From Thermoguttaceae bacterium (lineage in GTDB: Bacteria; Planctomycetota; Planctomycetia; Pirellulales; Thermoguttaceae), in the NCBI GenBank assembly GCA_024653385.1, contig JANLFZ010000122.1:1-13927 (forward strand): a DNA stretch of 13,927 nt, in the 5' to 3' direction. Numbering within the stretch: position 1 is the stretch's first letter; every line of letters starts with the position of its first letter. Under the pieces are notes generated by a model. It did not search any database. It had not been told where the DNA came from and saw only the letters and a list, made by a program, of their open reading frames with translations. Positions 1-7,200 of this stretch are shown in pieces. Both the position numbers and the translations under genes were made by a program.

Positions 1-1
1 G

Positions 2-1558
2 ATCATGAACACGGCGAAGATCCCCGTGAGCGAGTACGAGCCGCTCCAGAAGCAATTCAACCCGGTGAAGTTCGACGCGCGCCAATGGGCCAAGATCGCC
101 AAGGGCGCGGGCATGAAGTACATCGTGATCACCTCGAAGCACCACGACGGCTTCTGCCTGTTCGACTCGAAGCTGACCGACTACGACGTGATGGGCACGC
201 CCTTCCGTCGCGACATCATGAAAGAGCTGGCCGACGCGTGCCGCCAGGAGGGCCTGCGGATCTGCTGGTACCACTCGATCATGGACTGGCACCATCCCGA
301 TTACCTCCCGCGGCGCCCGTGGGATCCGCGCCCGGGACTGAACCCCGATTTCAGCCGCTACATCGAGCACCTTAAGGGCCAGCTCCGCGAGCTGACCACG
401 AACTACGGCAAGATCGGCGTCTTGTGGTTCGACGGCGAGTGGGAGGACACGTGGACCCACGAGCACGGCAAGATGCTCTACCAGTACGTGCGCGGCCTCG
501 ACCCCGACATCATCATCAACAACCGGGTCGACAAGGGGCGCCAGGGCATGGCGGGCCTGACGGCCAAGGGCGACTTTGCCGGCGACTTCGGCACGCCCGA
601 GCAAGAGATCCCGGCCACCGGCCTGCCCGGCGTCGATTGGGAAAGCTGCATGACGATGAACGACACCTGGGGCTTCAAGACCGACGACCACAACTGGAAA
701 TCGGCCGAGACCCTGGTGCGCAACCTCATCGACATCGCCAGCAAGGGCGGCAACTACCTGTTGAACGTCGGACCGACCGCCGAGGGCCTGATCCCCGAGC
801 CGAGCGTCGAGCGCCTCGCGCGCATGGGCCAGTGGATGCACGTCAACGGCGAGTCGATCTACGGCACCTCGGCCAGTCCTTTCAAGCGTCTCGCCTGGGG
901 CCGCGCTACCCAGAAGCCCGGCAAGATCTACCTCCACGTGTTCGACTGGCCCAAGGGCCCGCTCGTGGTGCCGGGCCTGAAGAACCAGGTCACCAAGGCG
1001 TACCTGCTGGCCGACAAAGACCGGGCCTTGGAGTTCAGCGCCGGCGATGATGGGGTGTTGATCAAGCTTCCCGAGCGGGCCCCCGACAAGATCGCCTCGG
1101 TGGTCGTGCTGGAGATCGCCGGCAAGCCCGAGGTGGCCAACTCCGGCCTTGCCCAGGCGGCCGACGGCAGCATCACGCTGCCGGCCGCGGAGGCCGTCGT
1201 CCACGGCCAGACCGCCCGGTACGAATCGGGCCACGGCAAGGACAACATCGGCTTCTGGACGAACCCCAAGGACCAGGTGTCGTGGGAATTCGCCGTCAAG
1301 AAGCCCGGCGAGTTCCAGGTCTTCGTCACGTACGCCTGCGAGAAAGGCGCGGGCGGCAGCACGTTCGCGGTCGCGGTGGGCGACCAGAAGGTCTCGGGCA
1401 AGGTCGAGGAGACGGGCTCGTGGACGCAGTTCACCGAGAAGCGGCTGGGCGAGTTGCGCCTGCCCGGCGCGGGCCGCTTTACCCTGACGGTCGCGCCCGA
1501 GACCATGCCCCGCGGCGCGGTCATGAACCTCAAGGCGGTGACGCTCAGGCCCCGGTAA
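2..1558 (+). CDS. Alpha-L-fucosidase (GH29), 5'-truncated by the window edge, with C-terminal beta-sandwich domain
   Basis: Retaining exo-glycosidase that removes alpha-L-fucose from glycans. The open frame already runs at base 2, and the ATG at 5 aligns with an internal Met of the family (the stretch before 'AKIPVSEYE'), so the true start, any signal peptide and roughly the first 60-100 residues lie outside. Family marks that are visible: NPVKFDA, then ITSKHHDGF (HHDGF at 140-154), DWHHPDY near 284, and LWFDGEW with the probable catalytic nucleophile Asp at 431-433. The barrel ends with the typical KGGNYLLNVGPTAEG block near 746-790. The acid/base Glu varies in this family and I do not assign it. 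From about 1140 to the TAA at 1556-1558 there is a separate all-beta domain (SWEFAVKKPGEFQVFVTY) resembling the DUF5077/CBM-like sandwiches appended to planctomycete glycosidases and sulfatases; that domain name is less certain. The next gene is 191 bases away and unrelated in function. Confidence 0.93.
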   Translation: MMNTAKIPVSEYEPLQKQFNPVKFDARQWAKIAKGAGMKYIVITSKHHDGFCLFDSKLTDYDVMGTPFRRDIMKELADACRQEGLRICWYHSIMDWHHPDYLPRRPWDPRPGLNPDFSRYIEHLKGQLRELTTNYGKIGVLWFDGEWEDTWTHEHGKMLYQYVRGLDPDIIINNRVDKGRQGMAGLTAKGDFAGDFGTPEQEIPATGLPGVDWESCMTMNDTWGFKTDDHNWKSAETLVRNLIDIASKGGNYLLNVGPTAEGLIPEPSVERLARMGQWMHVNGESIYGTSASPFKRLAWGRATQKPGKIYLHVFDWPKGPLVVPGLKNQVTKAYLLADKDRALEFSAGDDGVLIKLPERAPDKIASVVVLEIAGKPEVANSGLAQAADGSITLPAAEAVVHGQTARYESGHGKDNIGFWTNPKDQVSWEFAVKKPGEFQVFVTYACEKGAGGSTFAVAVGDQKVSGKVEETGSWTQFTEKRLGELRLPGAGRFTLTVAPETMPRGAVMNLKAVTLRPR

Positions 1559-1617
1559 GGTTGCGGAGACCCTCCCCGCCACGAACGGCCGGCCACAACG
1601 CGGCGGTGGACAACAGC

Positions 1618-1633
1618 GGGGGCGTAAGCCCTC
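1618..1633. terminator. GNRA-capped hairpin in the spacer after the fucosidase gene; possible terminator or dispersed repeat
   Basis: GGGGGC at 1618-1623 pairs with GCCCTC at 1628-1633 (six pairs, one G-T) around the loop GTAA, a GNRA tetraloop in RNA. It lies 60 bases past the fucosidase stop. No T-run follows, so a classical intrinsic terminator is not supported. A similar short GC-rich stem could belong to a dispersed intergenic repeat family, but I see only one copy here. Confidence 0.3.
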
Positions 1634-1678
1634 TGCTTCGAACGGGACGGACTGCGGGTTTGGCATGCGCGAAGGCTA

Positions 1679-1707
1679 TTGGAGGTTGGCCACGGCGGAA
1701 ATAGAAT
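1679..1707 (+). promoter_or_regulatory. Candidate sigma70-type promoter for the Uma2 gene
   Basis: TTGGAG (1679-1684, 3/6 to consensus) and TAGAAT (1702-1707, 5/6) are separated by exactly 17 bases. Transcription would start near 1714, giving a leader of about 36 bases before the ATG at 1750. The -35 is weak, and planctomycete promoters are poorly characterised, so this is only a candidate. Confidence 0.33.
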
Positions 1708-1749
1708 GGAGGCAACCGTGAGGCACAGCCGTTCTCGTGAGATCCTCGC

Positions 1750-2418
1750 ATGGCCGCCACGTCGTCACCGACGCTTTTACCCCTCGATTGGTCGCTCGGC
1801 GACCTGTTGAAGCACCTCGGCGTTCCGGCGGACCGTGTCGCCGCGAATCCGCCGCCGGGCACGGCGACGGAAAACGATGTGCTGGAGGTCTATTCGCGCA
1901 CCGGCCGGCTTTGCGAGCTGGTGGAGGGCGTTCTGGTGGAAAAGCCCATGGGTTGGTACGAATCGACGCTGGCTGCGGCCCTGATTTACTTCCTGCACGC
2001 GTACCTCGAGAAACACCCGTTGGGCATGGTCGCTGGCGAGGCGGGGACGCTCAAGATCCTCCCCGGACAAGTCCGGATTCCGGACGTCTCGTTCGTGCGC
2101 TGGGAGCGTTTTCCCGGGCGCCGCGCGCCGCGAGGCCACTTGATCCCGGCCGTGGCCCCCGATCTGGCCGTGGAAATCCTCTCCGAAGGGAACACCGAGC
2201 AAGAGATGGATCGCAAACTCCGCGAGTACTTCGAGGGCGGATCGCGCTTGGTCTGGTACATCGACCCCCAGACCCGATCGGCGCGGGTGTACACCTCACC
2301 GACGCAATTCACCGCCGTCGCCGAAGATGGAATGCTCGATGGCGGCGACGTGCTGCCGGGGTTCCAACTCCGGCTCGGCGACCTGTTCGCCCGGGCGGAA
2401 CAAGGCGCCGACGCATGA
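1750..2418 (+). CDS. Uma2 family (DUF820) PD-(D/E)XK nuclease-fold protein
   Basis: A 222-residue protein of the Uma2/DUF820 family, typical in length. The family has a restriction-endonuclease-like fold and is called a putative endonuclease, but its biological role is not established. Visible hallmarks in order: CELVEGVLVEK (residues 55-65), RIPDVSFV with acidic D112, PDLAVEILSEGN with E142, and DRKLREYFEGG with K156. These match the spaced D...E...K active site of the fold. They are followed by the usual LVWYIDPQTRSARVY strand (about 167-181) and a C-terminal LPGFQLRLGDLF segment. The ATG at 1750 is preceded only by a weak purine stretch (GTGAGA), and no better in-frame start is apparent. 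It converges with the amidase gene, with 29 bases between its stop and the amidase's natural end. Uma2 genes are often single-gene units scattered in many copies in planctomycetes and cyanobacteria, and nothing here ties it to its neighbours. Confidence 0.9.
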   Translation: MAATSSPTLLPLDWSLGDLLKHLGVPADRVAANPPPGTATENDVLEVYSRTGRLCELVEGVLVEKPMGWYESTLAAALIYFLHAYLEKHPLGMVAGEAGTLKILPGQVRIPDVSFVRWERFPGRRAPRGHLIPAVAPDLAVEILSEGNTEQEMDRKLREYFEGGSRLVWYIDPQTRSARVYTSPTQFTAVAEDGMLDGGDVLPGFQLRLGDLFARAEQGADA

Positions 2419-2447
2419 CACCGGGCCGCCGGGCCTCGGCTCCGCGT

Positions 2448-2585
2448 TCATGACCCCACCAGCGCCGGTTGCGCGGCAAACCCGAGCCGCGCTTCGCACC
2501 ACGCGCCAAGGCGGAATAGATCGGCCTCGCCGTCGTGGCGGGCCACCAGTTGCAGGGCCACGGGCAGTCCGTCGTGAGCCAGGGC
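2448..2585 (-). pseudogene. C-terminal remainder of the amidase, in frame after the internal TGA
   Basis: Read on the minus strand in the same frame as the amidase, the TGA at 2588-2586 is followed by ALAHDGLPVALQLVARHDG and then DLFRLGAWCEARLGFAAQPA, ending at a TGA at 2450-2448. In amidase-signature enzymes the corresponding text is 'PCGL...DGLPVGLQLV', so this is the genuine family C-terminus and no frameshift is needed. The stop replaces the usual Cys codon of the P-C-G motif. The cause may be a real nonsense mutation, an assembly error, or recoding; see the findings. Confidence 0.8.
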
Positions 2586-2590
2586 TCACG
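2573..2590. repeat. Perfect 8-bp inverted repeat covering the amidase's premature stop
   Basis: CGTGAGCC (2573-2580) and GGCTCACG (2583-2590) are exact reverse complements around the two bases AG. On the coding (minus) strand the TGA stop and the following GCC codon make up most of one arm. A two-base centre is too tight for a good RNA loop, so at the RNA level about six pairs with a larger loop would form. No T-run follows, so it is not a terminator. Confidence 0.75.
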
Positions 2591-3827
2591 GCAAGGAGAT
2601 CGCCGGCACCCCCGCGTAGCTCCACGGCGATTGAAAACCCGAATCGCCCGTGGTCTCCAGCCCGGGCGCGGTCGTGTTCGTGGCCGGCATGACCAACGCG
2701 TCGAACGGTCCGAAGCGCTCGCCGATCGTGCGCCGCACCATGCGCTGGTGGGCCAGGGCCTCGGCATAATCCACGCCGGGCACGCGCAGGCCTTCGTCCA
2801 GGAGCGAGGCGATGTTCGGGCCATACGCCTCGCGCCGGGCGGGAAACGTGGGTCGGTGATAGGCGGCCGCCTCGACCGCCATGATCCGCCGATGCATGCG
2901 CCGGATCTCGGCGAAGTCGAACTCCAATCGGGCCGGCTCGATGCTCGCCCCCGCCGCACGCAGCCGCTCGAGCGCGGCCAGCACCACCAAGCGCACCGAC
3001 TCGTCCGCCTCGCCAAGAAACTCGTCCACCAGACCGAGTCTCGGCCGAACGGCCTGGTCAGGTTCTCCGACGGGATCCCAAGGGGGGATTCGACATGCCG
3101 TCCCCGGTTCGTTTTCGGGCCAAAGGACCGGCCCCAGCAGGGTCGCCAAGTCGTCGACGGTTGGGGCGATCATCCCTGCGTGGTCCAGGTGATACGACAC
3201 CGGTACCACGCCCTCCAAGCCGATCCGTCCGAACGTCGGCTTGCACGCGGCGACCCCGCAATAACTGGCCGGTCGGACCAGCGATCCGCCGGTCTGCGTG
3301 CCGGTGGCACCGAGGCACATGCCCAACGCGACCGCCACCGCCGAGCCGCTGCTAGACCCCCCGGGCGTGTGGCTCATATCGAGGGTCCACGGGTTTTTCG
3401 TGGGAGGTGGGTCGAAGCAAGCGAACTCGACGGTCACGGTCTTGCCAAGCACAATCGCCCCAGCGCGGCGCAGCGCGGCCACCATCGGCGCGTCGGTCTC
3501 GGCCACATGGTCTTCGCGAAGTCGCGACCCAGCCTTCGTCGGCAACCCTCGGACGTCGAACACGTCCTTGACGCCGATGGGAATCCCTGCCAACGGGCCC
3601 ACGGCGTTTCCTTGGCGAATGTCTTGCCGGATGCGCTCGGCGGCCTGCCGGGCCCCGGTTTCGTCGACGAGCACCCAGGCCCGAACGGTCCCCTCATATC
3701 GGTGGATCCGTTCGAGGCACGCTTCGACCAGCGTCACCGGATCCAGTTGCTGTTGTTGGACTTGCTGAACGATACGGCGGATGCGCGGGTTGCGGAACAT
3801 AGCGGTTGCGCGGATTGGAGGGGCCAC
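2586..3827 (-). CDS. Amidase signature family hydrolase (GatA-like), cut short by an in-frame TGA
   Basis: Amidase-signature enzyme with a Ser-cisSer-Lys triad; it hydrolyses amide bonds, substrate unknown. All three catalytic residues are visible: K87 in GIPIGVKDVFD, cis-Ser S158 in TPGGSSSGSA, and nucleophile S182 in TQTGGSLVRPAS, with the family's 24-residue gap between the two serines. The nearby KPTFGRIGLEGV block is also standard. Translation from the GTG at 3827 gives 413 residues, stopping right after AISLP. The same frame then continues for 45 more codons with a perfect family C-terminus (see 2448-2585), so an intact protein would be about 459 residues, normal for the family. The start is uncertain: GTG 3827 or ATG 3800 (MFRNPRIRR); neither has a strong ribosome site. 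Whole GatA function is unlikely because no gatB/gatC lies alongside; a stand-alone amidase is more likely. Without the tail, a core strand (GLPVALQLV) is lost, so the product may not fold. Confidence 0.87.
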   Translation of the reverse strand: MAPPIRATAMFRNPRIRRIVQQVQQQQLDPVTLVEACLERIHRYEGTVRAWVLVDETGARQAAERIRQDIRQGNAVGPLAGIPIGVKDVFDVRGLPTKAGSRLREDHVAETDAPMVAALRRAGAIVLGKTVTVEFACFDPPPTKNPWTLDMSHTPGGSSSGSAVAVALGMCLGATGTQTGGSLVRPASYCGVAACKPTFGRIGLEGVVPVSYHLDHAGMIAPTVDDLATLLGPVLWPENEPGTACRIPPWDPVGEPDQAVRPRLGLVDEFLGEADESVRLVVLAALERLRAAGASIEPARLEFDFAEIRRMHRRIMAVEAAAYHRPTFPARREAYGPNIASLLDEGLRVPGVDYAEALAHQRMVRRTIGERFGPFDALVMPATNTTAPGLETTGDSGFQSPWSYAGVPAISLP

Positions 3828-3863
3828 TCGAATCGGAGTCCACGGGAAAAACCTCGGGCGAAT

Positions 3864-3904
3864 TCTGGGAACTTCTTGGGAACTTTTCCAGAAGCTCCGC
3901 TTCT
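3864..3904. repeat. Direct repeat TGGGAACTT x2 with overlapping inverted repeats
   Basis: TGGGAACTT occurs at 3866-3874 and 3877-3885, an 11-base period of about one helical turn. TTCTGG (3864-3869) is the inverse of CCAGAA (3888-3893), and AGAAGC (3890-3895) pairs with GCTTCT (3899-3904). The cluster lies 37-77 bases upstream of the amidase GTG, where an operator or 5' leader structure would sit. The function is not shown by the sequence. Confidence 0.4.
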
Positions 3905-4019
3905 AAGGTCAATGGGATCGTGCGTCCTCGCGCCGATACCGATCCATTCTCGCACGTTGCGCACGGCTGTAAAACGGAACGAGCAAGACCGACGGGCGGA
4001 GCGTCGGGCAGGAACTTCG

Positions 4020-4033
4020 AGCATCGGGATGCT
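4020..4033. repeat. Small inverted repeat AGCATC-GG-GATGCT
   Basis: Two exact six-base arms around GG, within the divergent intergenic region. It could be a protein-binding half-site pair; nothing else supports a role. Confidence 0.3.
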
Positions 4034-4069
4034 TGGGTGGAAAGGAAAATGGATGGATTTGGAACACTG

Positions 4070-4081
4070 GAACGATCGTTC
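4070..4081. promoter_or_regulatory. Perfect 12-base palindrome GAACGATCGTTC, candidate operator
   Basis: GAACGATCGTTC reads the same on both strands. It ends 28 bases before the -35 of the candidate promoter for the giant gene, a usual place for an activator or repressor dimer to bind. No regulator gene is in the window to pair it with. Confidence 0.35.
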
Positions 4082-4109
4082 AAAATGCGCGGAATGGGAT
4101 GGATAGGGA

Positions 4110-4138
4110 TTGATTTTTCGGGGGTCTCGGATTTTAAT
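4110..4138 (+). promoter_or_regulatory. Candidate sigma70-type promoter of the giant protease gene
   Basis: TTGATT (4110-4115, 4/6 to the -35 consensus) and TTTAAT (4133-4138, 5/6 to the -10 consensus) are 17 bases apart, the optimal spacing, in the most AT-rich part of the intergenic region. The predicted start near 4145 leaves a leader of about 118 bases that contains the hairpins at 4179-4224. Confidence 0.5.
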
Positions 4139-4178
4139 CGAAACTATTTGCGGCATCTGCAATTAGTTTGAAGATTCC

Positions 4179-4224
4179 GGGGTTTTGCCCCAAGACAGCA
4201 GCCTTTCCGACAGAGAAGGCTTGG
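4179..4224 (+). promoter_or_regulatory. Structured 5' leader with two overlapping hairpins
   Basis: Hairpin 1 pairs GGGG (4179-4182) with CCCC (4188-4191). Hairpin 2 pairs CCAAG (4190-4194) with CTTGG (4220-4224) and, after a seven-base bulge, CCTT (4202-4205) with AAGG (4216-4219). The bases CC at 4190-4191 are needed by both, so the full forms exclude each other. They end 24 bases before the ribosome-binding site. This geometry could affect translation or mRNA stability, but it matches no riboswitch class that I recognise. Confidence 0.35.
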
Positions 4225-4247
4225 CCTCTCGGCCCGGCGAAGTTTGC

Positions 4248-4254
4248 AAGGGAG
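4248..4254 (+). promoter_or_regulatory. Ribosome-binding site fixing the start of the giant gene
   Basis: AAGGGAG, with GGAG at 4251-4254, sits eight bases before the ATG at 4263. It is the clearest Shine-Dalgarno site in the window. It selects this ATG over the later in-frame ATG at 4377 (Met39), which would remove the basic N-terminus. Confidence 0.75.
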
Positions 4255-4262
4255 ATTGATCG

Positions 4263-7200
4263 ATGGGGGTCTGGAACTCGTTGCGTCGACTTGCGGGAAA
4301 GAAGGGCAATGATCGCCGTCCCGGTTCGGTGCGCCGCCCGCGAGACACACAGGCTCGCAAGTCCCGGGGCCTCCGAATGGAGCAATTCGAAGACCGGGTG
4401 CTGTTGAGCATCGATCCGGCGATCGATCCCGACAGCGTGTTCCAGCATCGGCTGGAGCAATTGGTCGAGCAGGCGACCGACCTGACCCGCTATCGTGTCG
4501 AGGACCTCAACGCGACCCACGAGTGGATCGTCGGCCTCGGGGAGGGCGTATCGGCCATGCAGGCGGCCGCGGCCGTCGGCGCGGACTCGCTGCGGCCGGC
4601 GGCGCTGTTGTCCAATGCGTATGTCTGGCAGTTCCCCAGCAACGTGACGTGGCAGACGGTCTCGTCGCTGTTGCAGCAGGCCGTCGGTGTCGAGTACGCC
4701 TATCCCTTGGTTCAGCAGGACGCGGTCCCGCTGGCCATCCCGAACGATCCGTACTTCGTCGACCAGTGGCACCTTCAGAACACGGGTCAGCCGGGCCGGG
4801 CCGGCGTCGACATCAACGTGACCAGCGCGTGGGACACCTACCGCGGCCGGAACGTCCAGATCGGCATCGTCGACGACGCGCTTCAGTACACGCATCCCGA
4901 TCTGACGGCCCAGTACCTCGCCGCGTTGAGCTACGACTTCAACTACGGCGACCCCGACCCGGCGCCCGAGGCCGGCAACACGGTCGACCACCACGGCACG
5001 TCGGTGGCCGGCGTGGCGGCGGCGGCGGGCTTCAACGCCGTGGGCGTTTCCGGCGTGGCTCCGGCGGCCGAGCTGGCCGGATTGCGCCTCATTTCGCAGC
5101 AGGCCACCGCGAATTTCACCGATGACCTCATCGCCCAGGCCCTCACCTACCAGAACCAGGCCATCGACATCTACAACAACAGTTGGCGCGTGGCGTTCTT
5201 GGCCCCGTGGAGCATGTTCCCGCAAACGATGGCGGCCCTCCAAGCGGGCGTGACGCAGGGCCGCGGCGGGCTGGGGACCATCTTCGTCTTCGCCGCCGGC
5301 AACGAGCAGCAGATGGGCGGGAACGTCAACCTGCTCGGGTTCAACAGCTCGCGCTATGTCATTCCGGTCGCGGCCGTGGGCGACGACGGCGTGCAGGCCC
5401 CCTACTCGAACCCCGGCGCCGCGGTCTTGATCTCGGCGCCCTCCAACGGAGGATTGGCCGGCATCGTGACCACCGACCGCACCGGCGACGACGGCTACAA
5501 CGCGGCCGGCACGGCCGACGGCGACGCGTACCCCGACGTCGACTACACCGGCGAATTCGGCGGCACCTCGTCGGCGGCGCCCGTGATCGCCGGCGTCGTC
5601 GCCTTGATGCTCGAAGCCAATCCGAACCTCACCTGGCGCGACGTCCAGCACATCCTCGTCGAGACCGCGCGGCAGAACGACCCGGCCGACAGCGACTGGA
5701 CCACCAACGGCGCCGGCTACCACATCAACCACAAGTACGGCTTCGGGCTGGTCGATGCCACGGCCGCCGTCAATTTGGCGCGCAACTGGAACACCGTGGC
5801 CGCCGAGGAGGTCCTCGCCTCGCCGACCATCCAGGTCAATCAGGCCATTCCCGACAACAACGCCACGGGCATCAGCTCGACGACCACGCTGGGCACCAAG
5901 GTCGGCAGCATCGAAAAGGTCGAGGTCCACGTGAGCATCAGCCACGCCGACTTCACCGATTTGGAGATCGTGCTGACCTCGCCCTCGGGAACCCAATCGG
6001 TCCTGGCGACGCAGGGGAACATCCTCACGAACCTCCTAAGCGCCGGCGACTACTCCGACTGGACCTTCACCTCGGTGCGCCACTGGGGCGAGTCGTCGGC
6101 GGGCGACTGGACGCTCACGGTGCGCGACCGCGCGAGCGGGGTCACCGGCACGCTGAACAGTTGGCAGATCACCGTCTACGGCACCCAGGGCGCGGCTGCC
6201 GCGCCCAAGCTCGTTTCGGTCATTCCGAATGCCGGGTCGATTCTCGAGCCCGGCGCCGTCCTCCAGATCGGACCGCGCGAGTTGGTGTTGCGCTTCAACG
6301 AGGGCCAGCAGATCGATCCGGCGACGCTTGCCGGCATCCGTTTCCTGCGTTCGGGCGGCGACGACCAGTTCGAGGCGAATCTCAAGCTCGTCAACGGCGT
6401 GGCCGAGGTGGTCAACGGCCAGACCCAATGGGTGCCCAATCCCGCCAACACGGTGCGCGACGTCGTGGTGCCGATCGGCTATATCGGCATCGGCGACCGG
6501 CCGAACGAGGTCGTCGTGCGCTTTGCCGAGAACCTCCCCGACGACAAGTACCGCATCGTGATCGTGGGCGACACCAAGGTATCGGGCATTGCCGACAGCG
6601 CCGCGCCTTTGAAGAACCGGATGGGCATTCCCTTCCAGCTCGACCCCGATCTCAATAGCGGCGTCGATTTCACCCAGGATTTCGACCTCGACGTGGCTCC
6701 CCAGGTCACGGCGGTCGTACCCCAGCCGATCACGCGCAACCCCGACGGCACGTTGGCTCAGGCCGGCAACGTGGTCGAGGTCTATTTCAGCGAGGACGTG
6801 CTCGACGAGGCCGCGGCCGAGAACGTCAACTTCTACCAGCTCTTCGTCACCCGCGATTCGGCCACCCCGGCCGACGACCTCATCGTGTTGCCGGCGAGCG
6901 TCGACTACGACCTGGCGCGGCACAAGGCGGTGCTGACCTTCGCGCAGAACCTGGCCAACTACGGCACCGGCGCGTTCCGCCTGCGGATCGGCAACGCGTA
7001 CCAGCCGGTCGCGACGGAGTTCCGCGTGGCAAGCGATGCGGGCGATAGCTTCTACACGGCCCTGGATGTGCGCACGCTGGGCGGGTCGGTGGCCCCGGTC
7101 TTCGGCAGCGGCACGGGGCCCCAGAGCCTCATCATCGGGGCAGCGATCGATCCGTTCGCGCTGGACTTCACGCTGGAATGGCCCGGCGCGATCGACGAGC

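Larger units (their letters stand above)
3828..4262. other. Divergent intergenic region between the amidase and the giant gene
   Basis: 435 bases with visibly lower GC than the genes on either side and no credible coding frame. It holds several short symmetrical elements (annotated separately), a sigma70-like promoter facing the giant gene, and a structured leader. I did not find a convincing -35/-10 pair facing the amidase. Confidence 0.75.

Noticed and set aside
5..100. ATG at 5 as the true start of the fucosidase
   Set aside because: The frame is open before it, and the residues around it match the interior of GH29 enzymes, with the N-terminal part of the barrel missing.
2419..2447. Bidirectional terminator between the convergent Uma2 and amidase genes
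   Set aside because: The 29 bases contain only a weak GGCC/GGCC pairing and no T-run on either strand.
2535..4106. Plus-strand open frame of 523 codons opposite the amidase
   Set aside because: Its translation has no recognisable domain, whereas the minus strand here carries every amidase active-site motif.
4134..5996. Antisense open frame of 620 codons
   Set aside because: Same register effect; its lower end is a TTA triplet at 4134-4136. It covers the S8 protease, whose catalytic motifs all read on the plus strand.
5183..6658. Plus-strand alternative frame of 491 codons inside the giant gene
   Set aside because: Arg/His/Gly-rich out-of-frame product typical of GC-rich genes; the overlapping frame has the P domain and Ig-like domain.
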